DNA of 20,870 nt. Source: CAYZPW01 sp964480475. Its GTDB lineage: Bacteria > B130-G9. This document shows, piece by piece, positions 15,332 to 20,870 of the stretch. A program made the position numbers and the translations under genes. Numbering within the stretch: the stretch's first letter is position 1; the number at the start of each line of letters is the position of its first letter. The notes under the pieces were generated by a model. The model saw nothing but the letters and a program-made list of their open reading frames with translations, was not told where the DNA came from and searched no databases. The DNA is taken from the NCBI GenBank assembly GCA_964480475.1, contig CAYZPW010000064.1, positions 1 through 20,870 of the forward strand, given 5' to 3'.

Positions 15332-16674
15332 GGCGGTATATCCCGAACACCGATGCTGATCGGGCCGCGATGCTCAACGAGATAGGCGTTCAACGGGTTG
15401 AGGACCTCTTTGCCGACATCCCCAAGGATGTTCAGCTCAAACAGCCCCTGGACCTGCCCGAGGCGCTATCAGAACCTGAACTCATAGCCTTCATGAAACA
15501 GCTATCGGAGGCCTGCGCTAGCGCCGAGCAGTACACCTTTCTGCTCGGAGCGGGCTGCTACAGCCACTATATCCCGAGCGTCATCGACCACATTCTCACG
15601 CGCTCAGAGTTCTATACGGCCTACACGCCGTATCAGCCTGAACTCAGCCAGGGGACGCTTCAGGTTATGTTCGAGTTTCAGACCATGATCTGCCAACTGA
15701 CGGAAATGGAGGTCGCCAACGCCTCGATGTACGACTGCGCAACCGGCGTGGCCGAGGCGGCAATGATGGCCGCGAGGATACTCCGCAAACGCGACACGGT
15801 TGTCGTCGCCAGAAGCATGCACCCCGAGTATAGAGCCGTGCTGAAGGGCTATCTTGGGCGGCTTGGCATGAAGGTCCAGGAGTTCGATTTCAGTGCGAGC
15901 GGCCAAATCAGCATCGATTCGCTTGAGCAAAACCTCAATGACAGCGTCGCAGCGGTCATCGTACAATCGCCCAACTTCTTTGGCGTCATTGAGCACTTGC
16001 AGCCGCTGATAGATGCGGCAAAAACCGCGGGCGCACTCTCCATTGTTGTGGTTTCGGAACCCATATCGCTCGGGCTTCTGAGGCCCCCGGGCGAGTCCGG
16101 CGCAGACCTAGTCGTGGGACAGGCACAGAGCCTGGGCATCCCGATGTCGTTCGGCGGGCCGCACCTGGGGTTCTTCGCATGCCGCGACAAATACGTCAGG
16201 CAGATGCCCGGCAGGCTCGCCGGACGAACTGTCGATCACCATGGCAGGCCCGGTTTCGTCATGACCCTGGCCACCCGCGAGCAGCACATCAGGCGAGCAC
16301 GGGCGACTTCCAACATCTGCACCAACCACCAACTCTGCGCCCTTGCCGCCGCCCTGTATATGACCGCTATGGGCAAAGCCGGGATGCGAGAAGTCGCTAA
16401 ACTCAATCTATTCAAGGCGGACTACGCTCGGAGGCGCCTCGCCCAGATGGGCGCTGCGCTAGCGTTTTCGGGGCCTGTATTCAACGAGTTTGTCGTCAGA
16501 GCGACCCGCTCTGTGGACAGTGTGAACGAGGCGCTCCTGGAGAGGAACATCGTTGGCGGCGTCCGCCTCAACCGCTTCTACAAGGAGTTCGACCAAAACA
16601 CGATGCTGGTCTGCTTCACTGAGAACGCGCCCAAAGAGGCGATTGATGCATTCTGTGAGGAGGCGACCCGGTGA
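15328..16674 (+). CDS. gcvPA: Glycine dehydrogenase (decarboxylating) subunit 1, GcvPA
   Basis: The N-terminal half of the split P protein; with GcvPB it decarboxylates glycine and loads the aminomethyl group onto GcvH. The 448 residues fit subunit 1: RYIPNTDADRAAML (3-16), GAGCYSHYIPS (74-84), YTPYQPE..QGTL (99-111) and SMYDCATGVAEA (133-144). It has the aminotransferase fold I layout but, as usual for this subunit, no pyridoxal-binding lysine. The start is TTG 15328, chosen because the encoded RRYIPNT aligns with the usual N-terminus and the codon overlaps the gcvH stop by 4 bases. The stop overlaps the gcvPB start (GTGA). Confidence 0.96.
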   Translation: MRRYIPNTDADRAAMLNEIGVQRVEDLFADIPKDVQLKQPLDLPEALSEPELIAFMKQLSEACASAEQYTFLLGAGCYSHYIPSVIDHILTRSEFYTAYTPYQPELSQGTLQVMFEFQTMICQLTEMEVANASMYDCATGVAEAAMMAARILRKRDTVVVARSMHPEYRAVLKGYLGRLGMKVQEFDFSASGQISIDSLEQNLNDSVAAVIVQSPNFFGVIEHLQPLIDAAKTAGALSIVVVSEPISLGLLRPPGESGADLVVGQAQSLGIPMSFGGPHLGFFACRDKYVRQMPGRLAGRTVDHHGRPGFVMTLATREQHIRRARATSNICTNHQLCALAAALYMTAMGKAGMREVAKLNLFKADYARRRLAQMGAALAFSGPVFNEFVVRATRSVDSVNEALLERNIVGGVRLNRFYKEFDQNTMLVCFTENAPKEAIDAFCEEATR

Positions 16675-18158
16675 CGGCTGACAGGAAATACATGGAAGGC
16701 CTCGTTCAAGAAGAGGGCCTCATCTTCGAGCGCAGCCGCGCGGGCAAAAGGGCCTATTCGCTGCCTGAACCCGATGTACCCACACGGGGTCCATCCGATA
16801 TCATCCCGAATGAGCTTCTGCGGGACACCATCAATGGCTTCCCGGAGGTCTCCGAGGTTGATCTCATTCGTCACTTCACGCGTCTTTCTACCTGGAACTA
16901 CGGCGTCGATACGGGCTTCTACCCACTCGGCTCGTGCACAATGAAATACAACCCAAAGGTCAACGAGGACCTCTCGCGCCTGCCCGGGTTCGCGCACGCG
17001 CACCCATATCAGGGGGACGCCCTGTCGCAGGGCGCGCTGAGGTTGATGTTCGAGCTGGCACAGTTCCTGGCCGAGATCGGAGGCATGGCGAAGGTTACGC
17101 TCGCGCCGGCAGCGGGCGCGCACGGCGAGCTGACCGGGACCGCCATAATACGCGCCTACCACACCAAGAACGGCAGCCCCCGCTCTAAGATCATCGTGCC
17201 CGATTCGGCGCACGGAACCAACCCAGCCACAACCTCCACGTGTGGGTATCAGCCCATTGAGGTTAAGTCTAACGAGCACGGATGCACCGACGCCCATGCG
17301 GTTGCCGCGGTCATGACCAAAGACGTCGCGGGGATAATGATAACCAACCCAAACACGCTCGGCATATTCGAGGAGAACATCTGTGACATCGCCGAGATAG
17401 TCCATTCAAAGGGCGGGCTCGTCTATTGCGACGGGGCCAACCTTAACGCCCTCATGGGCATCGCGCGGTTCGGGGACATGGGCGTCGATGTCATGCACTT
17501 CAACCTGCACAAGACGTTCTCGACCCCACACGGGGGCGGCGGCCCAGGAGGAGGCCCCGTCGGCGTCGTCAAGAGACTGACCCCTTTTCTACCCATCCCG
17601 ACGGTCGAGATGGCTCCGGGTGGGTTCTACCTCAACTACGACTTGCCCGACTCGATTGGCCGCGTGGTCAGCTTTTACGGCAACTTCGGCGTCATGGTCA
17701 AGGCCTACTGCTGGATACGCTCCTTGGGGCCGGACGGGATCAAGGCGGTGACGCAAAACGCCGTCATAAACGCCAACTACATCCGTGCGCGGCTCAGAAA
17801 GCACTACCACCTGCCATACGACCGGCTGTGCAAGCACGAATGCGTCTTCTCGGACACACATCAGCTCCCGGACGGAGTCACAACTATGGACATCGCAAAG
17901 CGCCTCATGGACTACGGGATACATCCCCCAACCAACTACTTTCCGCTGATAGTCAACCACGCAATAATGGTCGAGCCGACCGAGTCGGAGGACAAGGCCT
18001 CGATCGACCAATACATAGACGCCATGATCGCCATCGCCAATGAGGCGCAGTCCGACCCAGACGTAGTCAAAAGCGCTCCCACGCGGACCAAGCTCTCGCG
18101 CCTCGACGAGGTGCAAGCCGCCCGGAAGCCGGTCTTGCACTGGAAACCGGAAGATTGA
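16671..18158 (+). CDS. gcvPB: Glycine dehydrogenase (decarboxylating) subunit 2, GcvPB
   Basis: Catalytic, pyridoxal phosphate-binding subunit of the split P protein. The 495 residues include GFYPLGSCTMKYNP (82-95), APAAGAHGELTG (145-156), DSAHGTNPAT (178-187), YCDGANLNA (252-260) and HFNLHKTFSTPHGGGGPG (276-293), where Lys281 is the expected cofactor-linked residue. The start is GTG 16671, overlapping the gcvPA stop by 4 bases and preceded by AGGAGG at good distance. Last gene of the gcv operon; a GC-rich hairpin starts 5 bases after its stop. The separate PA/PB organisation is that of many non-proteobacterial lineages rather than the single-chain GcvP. Confidence 0.97.
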   Translation: MTADRKYMEGLVQEEGLIFERSRAGKRAYSLPEPDVPTRGPSDIIPNELLRDTINGFPEVSEVDLIRHFTRLSTWNYGVDTGFYPLGSCTMKYNPKVNEDLSRLPGFAHAHPYQGDALSQGALRLMFELAQFLAEIGGMAKVTLAPAAGAHGELTGTAIIRAYHTKNGSPRSKIIVPDSAHGTNPATTSTCGYQPIEVKSNEHGCTDAHAVAAVMTKDVAGIMITNPNTLGIFEENICDIAEIVHSKGGLVYCDGANLNALMGIARFGDMGVDVMHFNLHKTFSTPHGGGGPGGGPVGVVKRLTPFLPIPTVEMAPGGFYLNYDLPDSIGRVVSFYGNFGVMVKAYCWIRSLGPDGIKAVTQNAVINANYIRARLRKHYHLPYDRLCKHECVFSDTHQLPDGVTTMDIAKRLMDYGIHPPTNYFPLIVNHAIMVEPTESEDKASIDQYIDAMIAIANEAQSDPDVVKSAPTRTKLSRLDEVQAARKPVLHWKPED

Positions 18159-18162
18159 TGAT

Positions 18163-18192
18163 GTGGGGGGATGCCGTTGCATCTCCCCCCAC
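18163..18192 (+). terminator. GC-rich hairpin after gcvPB, possible terminator
   Basis: Arms GTGGGGGGATGC and GCATCTCCCCCCAC pair around a CGTT loop with one small bulge, starting 5 bases after the gcvPB stop. The following bases are C-rich (ACCCCCTCTGC) and not a T tract, so it is not a textbook Rho-independent terminator. It may stop transcription weakly or protect the transcript end, or belong to the hairpin cluster. Confidence 0.4.
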
Positions 18193-18244
18193 ACCCCCTC
18201 TGCAACTTTCGTTACTCGCTGGCGGCGTCTCGGCGAGCTGCGCG

Positions 18245-18271
18245 TAGGGGCAGACCCCCGTGTCTGCCCTA
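18245..18271. repeat. Hairpin-type intergenic repeat (TAGGGGC arm)
   Basis: TAGGGGCAGAC and GTCTGCCCTA pair with a single-base bulge around a CCCCGT loop. The outer arm is shared with the elements at 1-34 and 83-109, so this is probably a third, diverged member of that dispersed family. Confidence 0.5.
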
Positions 18272-18348
18272 TAAGAGGGGGTCCGTGGGTGGCAACGCTC
18301 ATCTCTCTGCGCGCCTGAAGACCTAATGGGATAGCGTAGTTACTCCAA

Positions 18349-18372
18349 ATGACCACGTTTCAACGCGGTCAT
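18349..18372. repeat. Hairpin with TTCA apex
   Basis: ATGACCACGT and its partner ACGCGGTCAT (one A/C mismatch) flank the apex TTCA. Stem about 10 bp. Confidence 0.5.
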
Positions 18373-18394
18373 GCCTCTGGCTCTGATTATGCTA

Positions 18395-18427
18395 GCACCA
18401 TGCTTCGCACCATGCTTCAGCATGGTG
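18395..18427. repeat. Tandem 12-mer followed by TTCA hairpin
   Basis: GCACCATGCTTC occurs twice in a row (18395-18406 and 18407-18418). The second copy runs into AGCATGGTG, forming a perfect hairpin CACCATGC-TTCA-GCATGGTG at 18408-18427. The first copy could pair with the same right arm, so the unit looks like a duplicated left arm. Confidence 0.6.
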
Positions 18428-18452
18428 ACCCGTGCCAAACGCCCATTAACCG

Positions 18453-18487
18453 CCCACCGCCGCGTCTTCGACGCGGCGCTGGGTGGG
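18453..18487. repeat. Long GC-rich hairpin with TTC apex
   Basis: CGCCGCGTC and GACGCGGCG pair perfectly around TTC; outside them CCCACC pairs with GGTGGG after a small bulge, giving a stem of about 14 bp. Confidence 0.55.
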
Positions 18488-18514
18488 AGGAGGATGACGC
18501 GTGCAACCTCCAAT

Positions 18515-18534
18515 CCCCCAGATGAATCTGGGGG
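18515..18534. repeat. Perfect 9-bp hairpin, TTCA apex on the minus strand
   Basis: CCCCCAGAT and ATCTGGGGG pair perfectly around GA; on the complementary strand the apex reads TTCA, as in the neighbouring hairpins. It is followed by TTAATA on the plus strand. REP-like in size and shape. Confidence 0.55.
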
Positions 18535-18778
18535 TTAATATGATGATAATCACTACTAAGACCCACTTGGCGGAGGGTTAGGCTGGGAGCTAAGGCCGAC
18601 TCGGAGAGTCTCGCGGGCGAAGTGCTGTGGTGAATCCTAAAATCCGAAACCAGCGAGGGGGCTCAAAAAAACTCTCTCTTGAACAAGGCGATTGATCTGC
18701 TACCATAAGTGTCAAAGGTTGCAGGAAAAAGAGTCAAAGCCTGCGCCTGCAAAAGGTGTCTAAACGGAGAAACGCAAC

Positions 18779-19300
18779 ATGTTACATACTCTTGACGTTT
18801 TCATACATGGAACTGTCTTGGAGAAACTTGGAGTATCGCGAAAGAAAATCCAAGAATATGATATTCTTTGCCTTCCGGCAAATTGGCCGGGCGCGATGGG
18901 GCAGTCTCTTTATGATCGGCCCGACGCAATTGAGTTGAGCGAACGACTCAACAAGGCCGGGGCAAGATGCGCAGACTCTCGTGAACTTGGGATAAGAACC
19001 GGGGAACCCGACTTCATGGAGTTCTCTCAACCGGTGGCGACACAAATTGTCTTGGGCGTTGTCCAAATAGTTCACGATCTAGCCATTTTCATTCTCGCAG
19101 CCGTGATATCTAACTGGTTGATCAAAAACGACAAGGACGCGCCCGCGAGCGCAAGCCCGACTCACTGTATTCCGCGGGTCCATATTGAGATCATCCGGAA
19201 AAGGGGTAAGCAGTTTGACTTTATGCGTCTTGACATGCCGGCGGACTGCGCAGCAAGAGTGATCGCTGCCCTCCCTGAGGAAAGCGAAGGCAATGAATGA
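18779..19300 (+). CDS. Unrecognised 173-residue membrane protein overlapping the HEPN gene
   Basis: I do not recognise this protein. It has a soluble N-terminal part (1-86), one probable membrane helix (about 90-115, VLGVVQIVHDLAIFILAAVI), a short polar linker and a C-terminal piece with alternating hydrophobic residues (HIEIIRKRGKQFDFMRLDMP, about 138-157). The order hydrophobic helix then small beta-rich 'I.I...G..f.f..l' tail is loosely reminiscent of the effector-associated EACC1 proteins, but this is only a resemblance of layout. ATG 18779 follows GGAGA by 9 bases. The gene's last 8 bases overlap the HEPN start (ATGAATGA), so it is most likely translated together with the HEPN-MNT pair. 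Confidence 0.65.
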   Translation: MLHTLDVFIHGTVLEKLGVSRKKIQEYDILCLPANWPGAMGQSLYDRPDAIELSERLNKAGARCADSRELGIRTGEPDFMEFSQPVATQIVLGVVQIVHDLAIFILAAVISNWLIKNDKDAPASASPTHCIPRVHIEIIRKRGKQFDFMRLDMPADCAARVIAALPEESEGNE

Positions 19301-19697
19301 CGCACCCTCGAGGGGCGATAAGCCCCAAGTATGGATAGACGGTGCGGGCGAGGCGCTGAGGATTGCGGAGCAACTGCTGGATTCTGGAAGACATCTCTGG
19401 GCTATCTTCTTCTGCCACCTTGCGATCGAGAAGATGCTCAAGGCAGCGGTGATAGAAAAAACAGGGGAGCTGGCGCCGAAGACGCATAACCTCAGGTTCC
19501 TGGTTGGCTTGGCGGGACTTCCAACAGACGGGCCTCATTTTGAGTTCATAAGCGTGTTGAGCGACGTTAGCGTCCCCACAAGATATCCTGAGGATTTTGG
19601 CCACTCTTTGACAGGCTATTCACAAGAGGTAGCTAAGGAGTATCTAACGAGAGCAAGAGAGGCAATAGATTGGATCAAGACATTCGTGAAGCCATAG
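19293..19697 (+). CDS. HEPN domain protein, putative RNase toxin of a HEPN-MNT module
   Basis: A 134-residue all-helical HEPN protein. FFCHLAIEKMLKAAVIEKTG (39-58) followed by THNLRFLVGLAG (64-75) is the typical HEPN core, and TRYPEDFGH (96-104) supplies Arg97 and His104, which fit the RX4-6H ribonuclease motif with a six-residue gap. Proteins of this kind act as RNA-cleaving toxins, restrained by a partner nucleotidyltransferase that in studied cases modifies a tyrosine near the motif. Tyr98 and Tyr109 are candidates. The start overlaps the preceding membrane gene by 8 bases and the end overlaps the MNT gene by 28 bases, so the three form one unit. Toxic activity here is inferred. Confidence 0.88.
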   Translation: MNDAPSRGDKPQVWIDGAGEALRIAEQLLDSGRHLWAIFFCHLAIEKMLKAAVIEKTGELAPKTHNLRFLVGLAGLPTDGPHFEFISVLSDVSVPTRYPEDFGHSLTGYSQEVAKEYLTRAREAIDWIKTFVKP

Positions 19698-19996
19698 CTC
19701 GATTCCGTGCTGCGCTTGAGGTTTTCGGTATTCATGTTGAGGGGTTGGTCCTTTACGGCTCCCAGGCCGAGGGGAATGCGCAGGAGCACAGCGACGTTGA
19801 CCTTGTAGTCGTATCGGACAGCTTTGAGGGGATGAATACGGTTCAGCGGCTTGCAGCGATCGGGACCGCCGCAGCACGTGCAAGGCTCACCGACCCTATC
19901 GAGGCACTTGGGTACACGTATGCGGAGTACGAGGCGATGGGTCCGGGGACGTTTGTTGGGCAGGAGGTCAAGCCCAAGGGCATCGTGATGACGTAG
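19670..19996 (+). CDS. Minimal nucleotidyltransferase (MNT), putative antitoxin of the HEPN-MNT pair
   Basis: A 108-residue nucleotidyltransferase of the pol-beta superfamily. GSQAEGNAQEHSDVDLVVV (30-48) contains the GS motif and two metal-binding aspartates, Asp42 and Asp44; the strand that often supplies a third acidic residue reads PIEALGYT, offering Glu78. In characterised HEPN-MNT systems the enzyme transfers AMP to the HEPN toxin and inactivates it. The start is TTG 19670 with GAGAGG upstream, lying 28 bases inside the HEPN gene; this is the expected tight coupling of toxin and antitoxin. Confidence 0.9.
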   Translation: MDQDIREAIARFRAALEVFGIHVEGLVLYGSQAEGNAQEHSDVDLVVVSDSFEGMNTVQRLAAIGTAAARARLTDPIEALGYTYAEYEAMGPGTFVGQEVKPKGIVMT

Positions 19997-20068
19997 CGCT
20001 TGCGTGAGAGCCGTACGGCTAGCGGCTCAGATTCCCCAACGGCGGGGTTTAACACTCGCGGCTGGTGT

Positions 20069-20111
20069 CCTTTCTCCCCTTTGCCCTTTTTCCCTTTTCC
20101 CCTTTTTCCCC
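20069..20111. repeat. Polypyrimidine low-complexity tract
   Basis: Forty-three bases of C and T with a single G (20083), arranged as alternating runs of CCC/CCCC and TTT-TTTTT with a period of about 7-9. It sits between the HEPN-MNT pair and the promoter of the next methyltransferase gene. Likely a replication-slippage tract. Confidence 0.7.
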
Positions 20112-20138
20112 GGTTCTGTTTCAACGGAAACTCTAGGT

Positions 20139-20167
20139 TTGACGTACTTGGCGCAATTGGCTATAGT
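20139..20167 (+). promoter_or_regulatory. Strong sigma70-type promoter for the terminal methyltransferase gene
   Basis: TTGACG (20139-20144), a 17-base spacer and TATAGT (20162-20167) match five of six positions at both hexamers. Initiation near 20174 would give a leader of about 135 bases to GTG 20308. Confidence 0.6.
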
Positions 20168-20307
20168 ACTGCGGTGCGGGTATTATCCTGCGTTATCTGT
20201 CCTAAAAGCTCCCGAGATATGGGGCTGGTGGTAACCGATAGGCCACGTTGCGTTTGTGGGTAACTGTGGCTGTTCTATGGTTGATATAGTGAGGTGAGGC
20301 GAGTTAG

Positions 20308-20870
20308 GTGACTCAAGTATCAGAGGCTGTCGATCAAGACCGCACAAAGGGATACTTCACGCCGGCCGGGGTTGTGGAGTTCATGATAGAGAACAGCGAG
20401 GTCCGCAAGGATGCGAGGATAATCGACCCGGCGGCCGGTGACGGAGCTTTTGTTCGAACATTGGTTAGACGAGGCTACCGCAAGGTTTGGGGCATCGAGC
20501 TCCAGGAGGACCGTTTGGCTGACATTCGGGAGCGTCTGAGGGCTTACAACGGGCTTAGTCTCCTGGCAGGGGATGCTCTCAATCTTGCCACTCTCGGCAG
20601 CTGGGCGATAGGAACGTTTGACGTGGCGATCGGCAACCCACCGTTTTCGTATCAGCGGTCGAGAATAGACGATAAGAGCATCCTTGCGAACTATGAGCTA
20701 GGCCGGCCTAAGCAGGCAGTTGAGATACTTTTCCTAGAGCGCTTCATTCAGCTGGTTCGGCCCAGCGGGCTGGTCAGGATCATCCTGCCAATGAGCGTGT
20801 TTTCCAACACAACCCTCCAATACGTGCGTGATTACATCATGGAGAATCTCTGGGTCGAGGCTGTGGTTGG
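20308..20870 (+). CDS. N6-adenine DNA methyltransferase, partial (runs off the right edge)
   Basis: The first 187 codons of a gamma-type adenine methyltransferase. GYFTP (15-19) precedes the SAM-binding motif I DPAAGDGAF (40-48), then an acidic residue E64 in the motif II position, GDAL (88-91) and catalytic NPPF (110-113). Motif I departs from the usual DPACGSGTF by Ala for Cys and Asp for Ser, a variant seen among Eco57I/TaqI-like methylases. GTG 20308 is the first possible start because an in-frame TAG lies immediately before it; GAGG precedes it by about 8 bases. The missing part decides whether it is a stand-alone methylase, a type IIG fusion or part of a larger system. Confidence 0.9.
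   Translation, partial: MTQVSEAVDQDRTKGYFTPAGVVEFMIENSEVRKDARIIDPAAGDGAFVRTLVRRGYRKVWGIELQEDRLADIRERLRAYNGLSLLAGDALNLATLGSWAIGTFDVAIGNPPFSYQRSRIDDKSILANYELGRPKQAVEILFLERFIQLVRPSGLVRIILPMSVFSNTTLQYVRDYIMENLWVEAVV

Larger units (their letters stand above)
18159..18778. other. Gene-free hairpin-rich intergenic stretch
   Basis: About 620 bases without a credible gene. The first 380 hold six hairpins (listed separately at 18163, 18245, 18349, 18408, 18453 and 18515) with little sequence between them. The last 240 look like a leader for the gene at 18779: TTGAAC at 18679 with a poor -10 (CATAAG) 19 bases on, and an inverted repeat TTGCAGG (18719-18725) / CCTGCAA (18746-18752). No tRNA is apparent. 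Confidence 0.6.
19997..20307. other. Intergenic region with palindromes, polypyrimidine tract and promoter
   Basis: No gene is supported. After the MNT stop come the perfect palindrome AGCCGTACGGCT (20009-20020) and a weak hairpin CCCC (20034-20037) / GGGG (20044-20047) followed by TTT, which could act as a poor terminator. A polypyrimidine tract (20069-20111) and the promoter at 20139-20167 follow, then a leader of about 135 bases. Confidence 0.5.

Noticed and set aside
17589..18356. A 255-codon minus-strand frame over the end of gcvPB
   Set aside because: It is antisense to conserved GcvPB sequence and has no family features; the same holds for the long minus-strand frames at 14090-14917 and 16578-17405.
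18163..18534. CRISPR array
   Set aside because: The hairpins are not regularly spaced identical repeats, and no cas gene is in the window.
20000..20263. Overlapping short frames across the polypyrimidine tract
   Set aside because: They encode low-complexity proline, phenylalanine and serine runs from the repeat and lack ribosome binding sites.

Overview
The window looks like a chromosomal segment of an uncultured, moderately GC-rich bacterium. A lipoprotein-type LolA/LolB-like protein, a lipopolysaccharide-style GT4 glycosyltransferase and a nonulosonate (sialic acid family) synthase suggest a cell with an elaborated envelope, probably diderm. No rRNA, tRNA or phylogenetic marker is present that would let me name a lineage. 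The glycine decarboxylase is of the split type (GcvPA + GcvPB). TTG is used as a start codon unusually often.

Layout. (1) 1-1214: hairpin-type intergenic repeats and a degenerate heptamer repeat, followed by a NeuB-family synthase on the plus strand. (2) 1284-11599, minus strand: read in the direction of transcription this is rdgB (XTP/dITP pyrophosphatase), a LolA/LolB-like lipoprotein, a GT4 glycosyltransferase and a Dam-type adenine methylase, the four joined by short overlaps. After a 175-base gap with a good promoter come a large type IIG-like restriction-methylation protein and uvrA only 3 bases behind it, then a small DUF5678-like gene. (3) 11600-13789: a gap with a good sigma70-type promoter, then three tightly packed, unrecognised genes (one soluble, two small ones with probable membrane anchors and coiled coils). 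They lie between two housekeeping loci and look more AT-rich than their neighbours. (4) 13790-18158: glycine cleavage operon gcvT-gcvH-gcvPA-gcvPB, with stop/start overlaps at the last two junctions. (5) 18159-18778: a gene-free stretch packed with about six hairpins, several sharing a TTCA apex. (6) 18779-19996: a HEPN-MNT toxin-antitoxin pair preceded by an overlapping unrecognised membrane gene. (7) 19997-20870: a polypyrimidine tract, a strong promoter and the start of another N6-adenine DNA methyltransferase that runs off the window.

How it fits together. The housekeeping themes are nucleotide-pool cleaning (rdgB), nucleotide excision repair (uvrA), envelope glycans and one-carbon metabolism. 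Interleaved with them are genome-defence functions: three DNA adenine methyltransferases, one fused to a nuclease domain, and a HEPN/MNT module. The best places to look for something undescribed are the three-gene cassette at 11961-13593, the extra membrane gene fused by overlap to the HEPN-MNT pair, and the hairpin island at 18163-18534.
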